Source: an uncultured Burkholderiales bacterium (lineage in GTDB: Bacteria > Pseudomonadota > Gammaproteobacteria > Burkholderiales > Burkholderiaceae_C). Taken from it: a DNA stretch of 64,000 nucleotides. The position numbers and the translations under genes were made by a program. The notes under the pieces are model-generated. The model did no database searches. It was not told the origin of the DNA and saw only the letters and a program-made list of their open reading frames with translations. This document shows, piece after piece, positions 27,814 through 35,958 of this stretch (positions are counted from its first letter, which is position 1; each line of letters starts with the position of its first letter). The stretch is taken from the NCBI GenBank assembly GCA_945952065.1, contig CAMFGY010000003.1, positions 248,001-312,000 of the forward strand, given 5' to 3'.

Positions 27814-30615
27814 ATGGCCACGAGTCCCAAGAAGGCGCGCCCTAGCGCGCCAGCCAGCCCTGTTGTTGCCGACGAACGCGTCGACGCGACCCAGCAGCCG
27901 GCCCCCAAGCGGGCCGCCAAAAAAGCAGCCGCAAAAAAGGTGGTCGCCTCCAACGCGCCCAGTCAAAAGGCCGAGCCGGCGAAGGCATCGGCACCAGCAG
28001 CCAAGCCTGCGAAGGCCGCCGCCAAAGCCACGGCAAAGTCCAAGGCTCAGACCGCGCAAACGCCTGCTCCTGCTGTTCCTTCTGCTCCTGCCGCTGCAGA
28101 GCCCGAGATCGCAGCTCAAGCCAAGCCCGCTCGCAAGCGCGCCAAAGAGGCCCAGCCTGCCCAGCAAGTGCCGGAACCGGCCGCTGTTGCAACTGCGCTC
28201 AAGGGCAGGCCTCAATCAGCCAGCAAGGCCGCCCCTAAGCTTGCCCCCCAACCCGCGGGGCAAGCCGAGGCGCCCAAGCCCAGTCCGGCTCGCAAGCGCA
28301 AGTCGTCCACCCAGGCCGAGGTGCGCGACATCTTGAACGGGGTCGAGGCTGCGTCTCTTGCTTCTGCGGAAGCTGAAGTCGTCGAGGCGGCCTCGCCAAG
28401 CCCGGCTCCAGCCCCGGTCGTCAAGCCTGCTGCAGCGCTGAAAGAGTCCGGCAAGCAGAGCAACAAGAAGGCCAACAAGCCGCTCAGCAAAAAAGCCAGC
28501 GAGGCCAGCGGCAAGGACAGCAAGACGGCCAAGCCCGCTGCTGCGCCCGCCTTGGAGCCAGCCCCCGCCACGGTCGCGTCAAAGAAAGACAGCCGCCCCG
28601 CGAAGGCGCCGGCACCCGCTCCGCGCTTTGAAATGCAGGCGCTCGATGCCAGCCGCTGGATGGTGTTTGGGGACTATCAGCTGCGCGCCTTGGACGGCAG
28701 TGCGGGCCGCTGGCGCGTGCAAGTGCGCGGCAGCAACCCGGCCGAATGCCGCTGCAATTGCGAAGCATTTTTGTGGGGTGACCGCGGCCTGTGCGAGCAC
28801 ATCGAATTTGCCCTGGGGCATTTGCTGGATGATGCCGAACAACGCGCTTTGTTGGCCCAGGGCTATCAGACCGACTACAGCGAGATTCGGCTGGGCTTTG
28901 GTGCACGCCGCCATCTGCGCTGGCGCCCAGGGCGTGCCTGCCCTGAAGCGCTTGGCCAAGCCGCTCAAGCGCTGCTGGACGGACGCGGACGCTTGCAAAT
29001 CGAGTCGGACCAAGACCTGCCCGCGCTTTTGGCGCTGGCCGCTGAGGCCGGGCATGAGTTGCGGGTCGAACCTGCGGTGTGGGACTTGCTGGCCATCGCC
29101 CGCGATGCGCGTCGACGCGTCTTGCGCATCGCTCAAGCTTGCCCCGAGGGGCTGGAAAGCCCGGCGCTGCGCCAGTTGCTGAAGCTGCCTTTGCCGATGT
29201 ACCAGTTGGAGGCGGCGGTGTTCGCAGCCTGTGCGGGTCGCAGCTTGCTGGCTGATGATTTGGGTCTGGGCCTGTATGCGCCAGCCTATGCGGCGGCGGC
29301 TTTGTTGCAGAGTCAATTCGGGCTGGAGCGGGTCTTGGTCCTGTGTGCCGAGTCGGCGCAAACGCGCTGGCTGAATGAGGCCCAAACCCTGTGCAATATG
29401 CCGGCGCAAATGATTTGGGGCGATGCCGAAACCCGCCGTCGCCAATGCGCTTGGCGCCCCGAGGGCGGGCCGGAGTTGCGCATTGCGTCTGTGGCCTCCT
29501 TGGCGCAAGACCTGCAATTGCTGCAGGGCTATGCCCCCGAGCTGATCATCGTTGACGAAGCGCAGCGCTTGGACGGCGCTAGCCTGGCCTTGTTGCGGCA
29601 GTTGGATCAGGGTTTTGTGCTGATGCTCAGCAGCGAATTGCTGGACGAGCAGCCCCAGACCCTGATGCCCTTGGTGGACTTGCTGGACCGCCAGCGCCAT
29701 GGCGCCTGGGAACGCTTTGTGGAACAGCATGTGCTGCGCGATCCGCAAGGCCAGCTCAGCGGCTTCAAAGCCTTGGAGTCCTTGGACAAGAGCTTGGAGC
29801 AAGTTTTGTTCAGCCGCAGCCGGGCGGATTTGTTGCCCACCTTGCCGCTGGCTTTGGTGCAATTGCGCGCTGTGGCCCTGAGTGAGGCGCAGCAGGCCTT
29901 GCAAGCGCCCCTGATGGAGGGCTTGCGGCAAAGCGTGGCGCGCTGGCAGCGCAGCGGCTATGTGTCGGATGCCGAGCAACTGGGGCTGCAAGCGCGCTTG
30001 CAGGACCTGCGTCGTCTGGCCATCGCGCCGCAGCTTTTGCTCGCTGATGCGGCCGTCGATGCTGCCAGCGAGGCGCCCAAGCTCTCGGCGGCGGTGGCGG
30101 TCTGCCGTGAAGTCTTGGGCCGCGCGGTCGACACCTTGGTGGTGTTTTGCCAATGGGACGATGCCTTGCAAGCCCTGGCGGCACGCTTGCAAGCCCAGGG
30201 CGTGGCCCATGTGCATCTGCCCGCCGAGGCCCCGCTGGCCCAGCGCCAAGCTTTACTCCGCCAGGCCTTGGCCGGCGCCCAGCCCTTGGTGATTTTGTGC
30301 AGCGATGCGGCGGCACGCGGCTTGAGCTTGGGCGGTGAACGCCGCGGCCTGCTCAATTTGGAGCTGGCGTGGAGCGAGGCCTTGTTGGAGCAGCGCTTGA
30401 GCTGTGTCCTGCATGCGGACAGCCGGGGCCTGCCGATGATTCAGCTGCTGACCCAAACAGGCTTGGAACAGGCCATGCTGCAAACCCTGGATGCCCATGG
30501 GCAAGCGCCTGCGGCGGGGCTGGATGGTGAGCTGGGGCAGACCTTGCTGCAGGGCGAGGCGCTGGATCGCTTCATGCACGTCTTGCTGGATCTGACCCAG
30601 GTCTGGGGGACTTGA
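27814..30615 (+). CDS. SWIM zinc-finger / SNF2-like protein with inactivated Walker A and Lys-Ala-rich tail
   Basis: The 933-residue protein has three parts. Residues 1-270 are low-complexity Lys/Ala/Pro, like histone H1/AlgP, predicted disordered and DNA-binding. A SWIM-type zinc site follows, C314-x-C316...C327-x-H329, in CRCNCEAFLWGDRGLCEH. From about 440 the sequence resembles SNF2 ATPases: AELIIVDEAQ at about 581-584 (motif II) and CSDAAARGLSLGGE and NLELAWSEALLEQRL near the C-terminus (motifs V/VI). The expected motif I DxGLGKT reads DDLGLGLY at 482-488, so the phosphate-binding Lys is replaced by Leu and the Thr by Tyr. It is therefore probably not an ATPase. A chromatin or nucleoid scaffolding role is a guess. 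Confidence 0.8.
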   Translation: MATSPKKARPSAPASPVVADERVDATQQPAPKRAAKKAAAKKVVASNAPSQKAEPAKASAPAAKPAKAAAKATAKSKAQTAQTPAPAVPSAPAAAEPEIAAQAKPARKRAKEAQPAQQVPEPAAVATALKGRPQSASKAAPKLAPQPAGQAEAPKPSPARKRKSSTQAEVRDILNGVEAASLASAEAEVVEAASPSPAPAPVVKPAAALKESGKQSNKKANKPLSKKASEASGKDSKTAKPAAAPALEPAPATVASKKDSRPAKAPAPAPRFEMQALDASRWMVFGDYQLRALDGSAGRWRVQVRGSNPAECRCNCEAFLWGDRGLCEHIEFALGHLLDDAEQRALLAQGYQTDYSEIRLGFGARRHLRWRPGRACPEALGQAAQALLDGRGRLQIESDQDLPALLALAAEAGHELRVEPAVWDLLAIARDARRRVLRIAQACPEGLESPALRQLLKLPLPMYQLEAAVFAACAGRSLLADDLGLGLYAPAYAAAALLQSQFGLERVLVLCAESAQTRWLNEAQTLCNMPAQMIWGDAETRRRQCAWRPEGGPELRIASVASLAQDLQLLQGYAPELIIVDEAQRLDGASLALLRQLDQGFVLMLSSELLDEQPQTLMPLVDLLDRQRHGAWERFVEQHVLRDPQGQLSGFKALESLDKSLEQVLFSRSRADLLPTLPLALVQLRAVALSEAQQALQAPLMEGLRQSVARWQRSGYVSDAEQLGLQARLQDLRRLAIAPQLLLADAAVDAASEAPKLSAAVAVCREVLGRAVDTLVVFCQWDDALQALAARLQAQGVAHVHLPAEAPLAQRQALLRQALAGAQPLVILCSDAAARGLSLGGERRGLLNLELAWSEALLEQRLSCVLHADSRGLPMIQLLTQTGLEQAMLQTLDAHGQAPAAGLDGELGQTLLQGEALDRFMHVLLDLTQVWGT

Positions 30616-31154
30616 GTCCCTGCTCGGGGGCTGAGGGATGAGGGGCACCCCCTTTGTGCACGCGTGGAGTGCAGGCCGTTCGCGTGATTTTTGTCACGCC
30701 TCGGGCGCTGCGGCGGGCGGGGGTGAAAGATTTAATTCCGTGAAAACCCTAGTGTGCTATAGTCGCGGTCTTGCTTCAGTGGAAGAAGTTCTTTGCTGAT
30801 GGACGCTGAAGCATTTCGTACGTCTCCTCTGACCTCGTTCAGGCCGCTGCCCAAATTCTCTTGCGCGCAGCGATGCAGCCTCCGCCCTCGGGTGGTGTGC
30901 GGCACACCTTCTCAGGTGAAGCGCTGAACATCCTTCGGGTTCGGTCGGCGGCGATGCCGTCGCTATGACTGTTCCCCCGGCGCCGCACCTGGCACCGCCC
31001 GGCATGTATTGCCGCACTTCAAGACCCGGTGCACGACGCGAGCTTTCTCCCAGCGACTTGATTGGCTTGATGCGCAGACCTTTTGGGGCGCCTCAAGCGC
31101 CTGTGTTCGTCCCTTTTTTCTGCGGGGCGGGGCACAGCTTTGTTGAAAGAAGAT
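30616..31154 (+). promoter_or_regulatory. Long untranslated leader and putative promoter of the DEAD-box helicase gene
   Basis: The 539-bp gap holds an extended -10-like element TGCTATAGT (TATAGT at 30758-30763), with a weak -35 near TTCCGT upstream. If transcription starts near 30770 the mRNA would carry about 385 nt of leader. The leader contains several self-complementary segments and a 42-codon frame from ATG 30799 to 30927 with no good ribosome binding site. Long leaders are common upstream of cold-shock RNA helicases, where they mediate autoregulation. I see no conventional gene in this stretch. Confidence 0.4.
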
Positions 31155-32900
31155 ATGAGTTTCGAAAATCTAGGCCTGAACGAATCCCTGCTGCGCGCTG
31201 TCAAAGACGCCGGTTACGAGAACGCCACCGAAGTGCAATCGCTGGCCATTCCTGCAGGCGTGAAGGGCCTTGACCTGATGGTGTCCTCGCGCACCGGCAG
31301 CGGCAAGACCGCCGCCTTCATCCTGCCCGCCCTGCAAAAGGTGCTGGAAGGCCGTGCGGCTGCAGCCGCTGCGGCAGCCGCCGCCGTCGCCGCCGGGGGC
31401 GAAGCCCCGCGCCGTGAGCGCGGCAAGGTCTTGGGCCCGCGCGTGCTGGTGCTGTGCCCCACCCGCGAGTTGGCCATGCAAGTGGCCAAGGCTGCGCAAA
31501 CCTATGGCCGCCATGTGCCCGGCTTGAAGCTGTCCACGGTCTTGGGCGGCATGCCTTACGCCTTGCAGCTCAAGCAGTTGAGCGGCCCCTTGGACATCTT
31601 GATCGCCACACCGGGCCGTTTGATGGATCACATCCAGTCGGGCCGTGCGGTGCTGGAAAACGTCGAGCTCTTGGTGCTGGACGAAGCCGACCGCATGTTG
31701 GACATGGGCTTCATCGACGACATCAAGTTCATCGCCGAGCGCATCCCCGCGACGCGTCAAACCGTGATGTTCAGCGCCACCTTCGCGGGTCATGTGGGCC
31801 GTCTGGCGCAAGACCTTTTGCGTGATCCGCAGCGTGTGGACGTGGCCTCGCACACCGACACCCACGAGAACATCACCCAGCGTTTGCACTGGGCTGACAA
31901 CAACAACCACAAAGACCAGTTGTTGGAGCATTTGCTGGCCGACAAGGGCCTGGATCAAGCCGTGGTGTTCACCAGCACGCAGCGTGATGCCGACTGGCTG
32001 GCCGAGCGCCTGCAAGAAATCGGCCACGCCGTGGCCCCACTGCACGGCGGCATGCCGCAAGGCCGCCGCAACCGCGTGTTGATGGCCCTGCGTCGTCGTG
32101 AAGTGCGTGTGTTGGTGGCCACCGATGTTGCGGCGCGCGGCATTGACGTGCCCACCATCACCCACGTCATCAACTATGGTCTGCCCATGAAGGCCGAGGA
32201 CTATGTGCACCGCATCGGTCGTACCGGTCGTGCAGGCCGTGAAGGCTTGGCCGTGACCTTGGCCACGCGTGACGATGTGTCGATGATTCGCCGCATTCAG
32301 CAGTTCACCACCCAAACCATCCCTTCGGCGCAGATCGAAGGCCTGGAGCCCAAGACGCAAGAGCCGCGCATTTTCCCGCCGCGGCCCGCCGGTGCCGGTG
32401 GTTTTGAGGATCGCGGCGCTCGTCCTGGCTGGGGCGGCAAGCCTGGCTACGGCGGCAAGAACTTCTTTGGCAACAAGCCTTTCCAGCGCGACGGCGGTCG
32501 CCCTTTCCACCGTGATGGCGCTCGTTCCGGCGGTGGTTTCGAGCCGCGTGGCGACTTCCGTCAGGATGCACCTCGCCCGCAGTTCGAGCGTGGCCATGAG
32601 CGTCCGCAGTTCGAGCGCGGCTATGAGCGCCCGCAATTCGAGCGTGGCCATGATCGCCCCCAGTTTGACCGCGGCGGTGATCGCGGCGGCGAGCGCAGCT
32701 TTGCGCCGCGTGGTGATCGCCCGGCCTTTGCGCCGCGCAATGACCGCCCCGCGTTTGGCGACAGCAAGCCTTCTTTCGGCGGCAAGCCCAGCTTTGGCGG
32801 CGACCGTCGCCCGGGCGGCAGCTTTGAGTCGCGCGGCCCTGGCGGCCCCAAGCGCAACGGCCCCCCTTCGGGCACCCGTCGCAGCGGTTTCGGTCGCTGA
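31155..32900 (+). CDS. DEAD-box ATP-dependent RNA helicase (RhlE-like)
   Basis: The 581-residue RNA helicase has all core motifs: the Q motif region (ATEVQSLAIP), Walker A SRTGSGKTAAF, CPTREL (Ia), ATPGRL, VLDEADRML (II), FSATF (III), ATDVAARGID (V) and HRIGRTGRAGR (VI). There are two oddities. A 10-residue Ala run (about 66-76) sits between motifs I and Ia. The C-terminal 150 residues are a Gly/Arg/Phe-rich tail with four 9-residue repeats (PQFERGHER type). The tail probably binds RNA. ATG at 31155 is supported by AAAGAAGA upstream. Confidence 0.95.
   Translation: MSFENLGLNESLLRAVKDAGYENATEVQSLAIPAGVKGLDLMVSSRTGSGKTAAFILPALQKVLEGRAAAAAAAAAAVAAGGEAPRRERGKVLGPRVLVLCPTRELAMQVAKAAQTYGRHVPGLKLSTVLGGMPYALQLKQLSGPLDILIATPGRLMDHIQSGRAVLENVELLVLDEADRMLDMGFIDDIKFIAERIPATRQTVMFSATFAGHVGRLAQDLLRDPQRVDVASHTDTHENITQRLHWADNNNHKDQLLEHLLADKGLDQAVVFTSTQRDADWLAERLQEIGHAVAPLHGGMPQGRRNRVLMALRRREVRVLVATDVAARGIDVPTITHVINYGLPMKAEDYVHRIGRTGRAGREGLAVTLATRDDVSMIRRIQQFTTQTIPSAQIEGLEPKTQEPRIFPPRPAGAGGFEDRGARPGWGGKPGYGGKNFFGNKPFQRDGGRPFHRDGARSGGGFEPRGDFRQDAPRPQFERGHERPQFERGYERPQFERGHDRPQFDRGGDRGGERSFAPRGDRPAFAPRNDRPAFGDSKPSFGGKPSFGGDRRPGGSFESRGPGGPKRNGPPSGTRRSGFGR
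32577..32684 (+). repeat. Four tandem 27-bp repeats in the helicase tail
   Basis: Units of 27 bp (32577-32603, 32604-32630, 32631-32657, 32658-32684) encode PQFERGHER, PQFERGYER, PQFERGHDR and PQFDRGGDR. The repeats are within the coding frame, so copy number changes would keep the frame. Confidence 0.9.
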
Positions 32901-32947
32901 TCCAGCTTTGTTGTGCTTCGGCCTGATGTGAACTCAGGCCGGCTCGA

Positions 32948-32991
32948 AACAACCCGCCCTCTGCGCGTCAGAGCGCGGGTTGTTGTTTTTT
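32948..32991 (+). terminator. Rho-independent terminator after the RNA helicase
   Basis: AACAACCCGC and GCGGGTTGTT arms form a 10-bp stem with a 17-base loop, followed by G and a run of T to 32991. It is 47 bp after the stop and 73 bp before the next gene. Confidence 0.85.
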
Positions 32992-33063
32992 GCATTCGCT
33001 GCGCGATGTGGCAGAGTGCGCGGGCTGCTTTTTTCAAACTTTGCTTCAATCTTGCCAACAGAG

Positions 33064-33687
33064 ATGCGACAGCCCGGAACGCTGAGCCAGTGGGACGATG
33101 CCAAGGGCTATGGCTTCATCAGCCCCGCCAATGGCGAGGCCAAGGTCTTTGTCCACATCAAGGCCTTCGAGTTGCGGGCGGAGCGGCCCCGCTTGGGTGA
33201 AGTTCTGGACTTCGAGATCGGCCATGATGCCCAGGGAAAGCGCCGCGCCTTGCGCGTGCGAGCGCGGCGCAGGCCGATGCCGGGGCAGCGGCCGGGCGGT
33301 GCCGCCCGAGCTTCTTCCTCGTCCTTCGGCGGCTTGGTGCTGGTGCCCGCGTTTGCCTTGCTGTACCTGGTTTGTCATCTGCTGTGGCCCATGCCGCCGG
33401 CTGTGTGGGGCGGCTATATGGCCATGAGCATCGCCACATTCATTGTGTATGCCGGTGACAAACGGGCGGCCCGCTTGGGGCAATGGCGGGTGTCGGAGCG
33501 TACTTTGCACCTGCTGGCGCTGGCCTGTGGCTGGCCGGGCGCCTTGTTGGCTCAGCAGACGCTGCGGCACAAATCGGAAAAAACCTCGTTTCGACGCGTG
33601 TTTTTCTTGTGTGTGGCCCTGAATGTGCTGGGCTTTTTGGCCGTGTTCACGCCGGCACTGGGACGTTTGCCGAGTCTTTGGCATTGA
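33064..33687 (+). CDS. Cold-shock domain / DUF1294 membrane protein
   Basis: The 207-residue protein has an N-terminal cold-shock domain (GTLSQWDDAKGYGFISPANGEAKVFVH with the RNP1-like KGYGFI and RNP2-like VFVH). About three hydrophobic segments follow in a DUF1294 C-terminal half (YAGDKRAARLGQWRVSERTLHLLAL, GWPGALLAQQ, HKSEKTSFR). This domain pair is known in proteobacteria but its role is unknown. ATG 33064 gives the normal CSD start. A further ATG exists upstream without the domain. The gene is separated from the helicase by a terminator. Confidence 0.9.
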   Translation: MRQPGTLSQWDDAKGYGFISPANGEAKVFVHIKAFELRAERPRLGEVLDFEIGHDAQGKRRALRVRARRRPMPGQRPGGAARASSSSFGGLVLVPAFALLYLVCHLLWPMPPAVWGGYMAMSIATFIVYAGDKRAARLGQWRVSERTLHLLALACGWPGALLAQQTLRHKSEKTSFRRVFFLCVALNVLGFLAVFTPALGRLPSLWH

Positions 33688-33831
33688 GGGAAAAGCCGGG
33701 CTGAGGCCGGCCAACTTTTCCTGCATGGTTTGGGCGAGCAACCAGATAATCCGTCGATGTTGGCGGGCGTTTGTGAGCCCGGCGTTTTCTATTCAAGCTG
33801 CCTTGTGCCAGCGCTTGCGGCAGGAGACAAG

Positions 33832-35907
33832 ATGAGTTTGCTTCAGTCGGATGCAGCAGCCTCAGGGTTGCTGAGTCCCTGGGCCTGGATTGCGGTCGTG
33901 GCGGTTGTCGCGGCCTTGCTGCTTTTCGTCGGCGCGGAAATACAGGGTTTGCGGGACTTGAGCCGCAAACAGCAGGTGCGTGGCAGTTGGTGGGCCTCGG
34001 CCTTGTTGATGGGGGCGGGTCTGTGGTGGCCTATGCACGCCTTGTCGGAGCGCGGCTTCGAGTCCCCGGCTGGCTTGGTCAGCGCTTGGCCTTTGTTGAG
34101 CCTGGGCCTGAGCTTGGCCTTGGCCGAGATGGTTTTGGAAGCGGTACGCCCCCGACGCGCCCGCACCTTGCATGCGCGGCTGGTGATGGGCGCCGGGGCG
34201 CTGCTCTTGTTCTTGCTGCAAGGGCAGCTGATCAGCCGGGGCCTGGCCCTGGCATGGACGCAAAAGCTCCCCGACTTGCTGGCAGCCGCTTTATTGCAAT
34301 TGGGCTTGCTGGCCTTTTTGTTGATGCCCTCGGGCCTGGGCTGGCAGGTGCGGGCTTTGCGAGCGGCCGCGGCTTTGGCCGCCGCCGCCTTGCCCTTGAT
34401 GGTTTTGTATGCCCTCGACCCGCTGTGGTTGATGGGTCTGCTGCCCTCGGTGCCTTTGAGTTTGGCATTGCTCTTGCTGGCACTGGTGGGCGCCAGCTAT
34501 GCCTTGGGCTTGATGCATTTGGCCGAGCTCACCGGCGGCGGCACCGGCTTGCGGGAGGCGCAAAACGCCGCGCTGGTGGACCCCTTGACGGGCTTGGCCA
34601 CGCGCCTGGGCTTGGAGCAGCAATTGAGCCAATTCGTGATCGAGTGCGACAAGGATGAGGGTGCCTTGGCCCTGGTCATGTTCGACTTGGACGGCTTCAA
34701 TCCTGTCAACAGCAGCTTGGGTCACGACAGCGGCGACGCCTTGCTGCGGCAGGTGGCTGAGCGTTTGCGTCATCGTTTGGGCGAGCAGGGGATTGCGGCC
34801 CGTATCGGTGGGGATGAGTTTGTGGTGCTGTTGCGCACGCCGTCGAGCAAAGAGGTCTTGGCTGATTTTGTGAATGCCACTTTGCAGGACCTGGCGCGCC
34901 CCTATGAGTTGGATCAGCGTGAACTGGCCCTGTCGGCCTCGGCTGGCATTGCCCGCTACCCTTTTGACGGCGGCAAAGCGCGTTTGCTGGGCTGCGCTGA
35001 TGCGGCCAAAAATGCGGCCAAGCGACTGGGTGGCTCTTGCTACTGCTTTTTTGCGCCGGGTATGGAAAGCGATACCCGCGAGCAGCTCGACATCCTGCGC
35101 GATTTGCGGCTGGCGATTGAGCGCAATGAACTGGAGCTGTTTTACCAGCCCAAGATTGACGCGCGCAGCGCCCAGATCACGGCCGCCGAAGCCTTGCTGC
35201 GTTGGCACCACCCCACGCGAGGCATGGTGTCGCCTGCGGTCTTCATCCCGGTGGCCGAGCGCTTTGGCTATATGCGGGAGTTGGGCAACTGGGTGATTGA
35301 TGACGCCTGTCGGCAAGCCCGGGTCTGGCGCGAAAGCGGCCTGCGCATGCGGGTGGCCATCAATTTGTCGGCCCACCAAATGCGCCAGGACGACATCATT
35401 GAGCGCATTGAGCGCGCGCTTGAGACCTACAACGTTCACCCCTCTTTGCTGACCTGCGAAATCACGGAATCGGTGGTGATGGAAAACACCCAGGCCATTC
35501 AAGAGACCTTCAAGCGTTTGGGCGAGTTGGGGGTGCACCTGTCGATTGATGACTTTGGCACCGGCTACTCCTCACTCAGCTATTTGCGTCAACTGCCGGC
35601 CAAGGAGTTGAAGGTGGACCGCGCCTTCATCACCGACATCGTCACCAGCGTGGATGCACGTGCCGTGGTGGACGCGGTGGTCAAGCTCGCCCATGCCTTG
35701 GGCCTGCGGGTGGTGGCCGAAGGGGTGGAAACCCAAGGGCAGCAGGCCATTTTGGCGGGCATGGGTTGCGACGAATTGCAGGGCTATTTGTTCGCTCGGC
35801 CGATGTCGGCCCAGGCAATTTTGCTTTGGGCCACGGAGGACAAGCACAACGCGCCGGCCTTCCGCGCCTCCTTGTTTGGTGAAACCTCGTACACCGAAAA
35901 GCTCTGA
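33832..35907 (+). CDS. Membrane-bound GGDEF-EAL protein
   Basis: The 691-residue protein has about seven N-terminal hydrophobic segments (residues 15-230). A GGDEF domain follows with an intact RIGGDEF at 324-330, then an EAL domain with AEALLRW (EAL at 453-455) and IDDFGTGYSSLSYLRQLP. Both motifs look intact, so it may make or degrade c-di-GMP, or one domain may act as a regulatory GTP-binding site. ATG 33832 is preceded by GGAG. It ends 51 bp before the SMC operon, so read-through is possible. Confidence 0.93.
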   Translation: MSLLQSDAAASGLLSPWAWIAVVAVVAALLLFVGAEIQGLRDLSRKQQVRGSWWASALLMGAGLWWPMHALSERGFESPAGLVSAWPLLSLGLSLALAEMVLEAVRPRRARTLHARLVMGAGALLLFLLQGQLISRGLALAWTQKLPDLLAAALLQLGLLAFLLMPSGLGWQVRALRAAAALAAAALPLMVLYALDPLWLMGLLPSVPLSLALLLLALVGASYALGLMHLAELTGGGTGLREAQNAALVDPLTGLATRLGLEQQLSQFVIECDKDEGALALVMFDLDGFNPVNSSLGHDSGDALLRQVAERLRHRLGEQGIAARIGGDEFVVLLRTPSSKEVLADFVNATLQDLARPYELDQRELALSASAGIARYPFDGGKARLLGCADAAKNAAKRLGGSCYCFFAPGMESDTREQLDILRDLRLAIERNELELFYQPKIDARSAQITAAEALLRWHHPTRGMVSPAVFIPVAERFGYMRELGNWVIDDACRQARVWRESGLRMRVAINLSAHQMRQDDIIERIERALETYNVHPSLLTCEITESVVMENTQAIQETFKRLGELGVHLSIDDFGTGYSSLSYLRQLPAKELKVDRAFITDIVTSVDARAVVDAVVKLAHALGLRVVAEGVETQGQQAILAGMGCDELQGYLFARPMSAQAILLWATEDKHNAPAFRASLFGETSYTEKL

Positions 35908-35930
35908 TTCGGGCCTGTGCCGTGGGGAGA

Positions 35931-35951
35931 GCTCGCGCGAGCGGGGATAAT
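35931..35951 (+). promoter_or_regulatory. Palindrome and -10-like element before the SMC operon
   Basis: A perfect 12-bp palindrome GCTCGCGCGAGC (35931-35942) is followed by GATAAT (35946-35951), a good -10 match. The ATG at 35959 is only 7 bp further on, so transcripts from this site would be nearly leaderless. No good -35 is visible. The palindrome position fits an operator for a repressor such as the WYL protein at 40869, but that is inference. Confidence 0.35.
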
Positions 35952-35958
35952 CGCGCCC

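Noticed and set aside
28579-30249. A 556-codon minus-strand frame across the SWIM/SNF2-like gene
   Set aside because: Antisense shadow with no domain; the plus-strand frame has zinc and helicase-like motifs.
32577-32684. The tandem repeats as a CRISPR array
   Set aside because: They are contiguous 27-bp coding repeats with no spacers.
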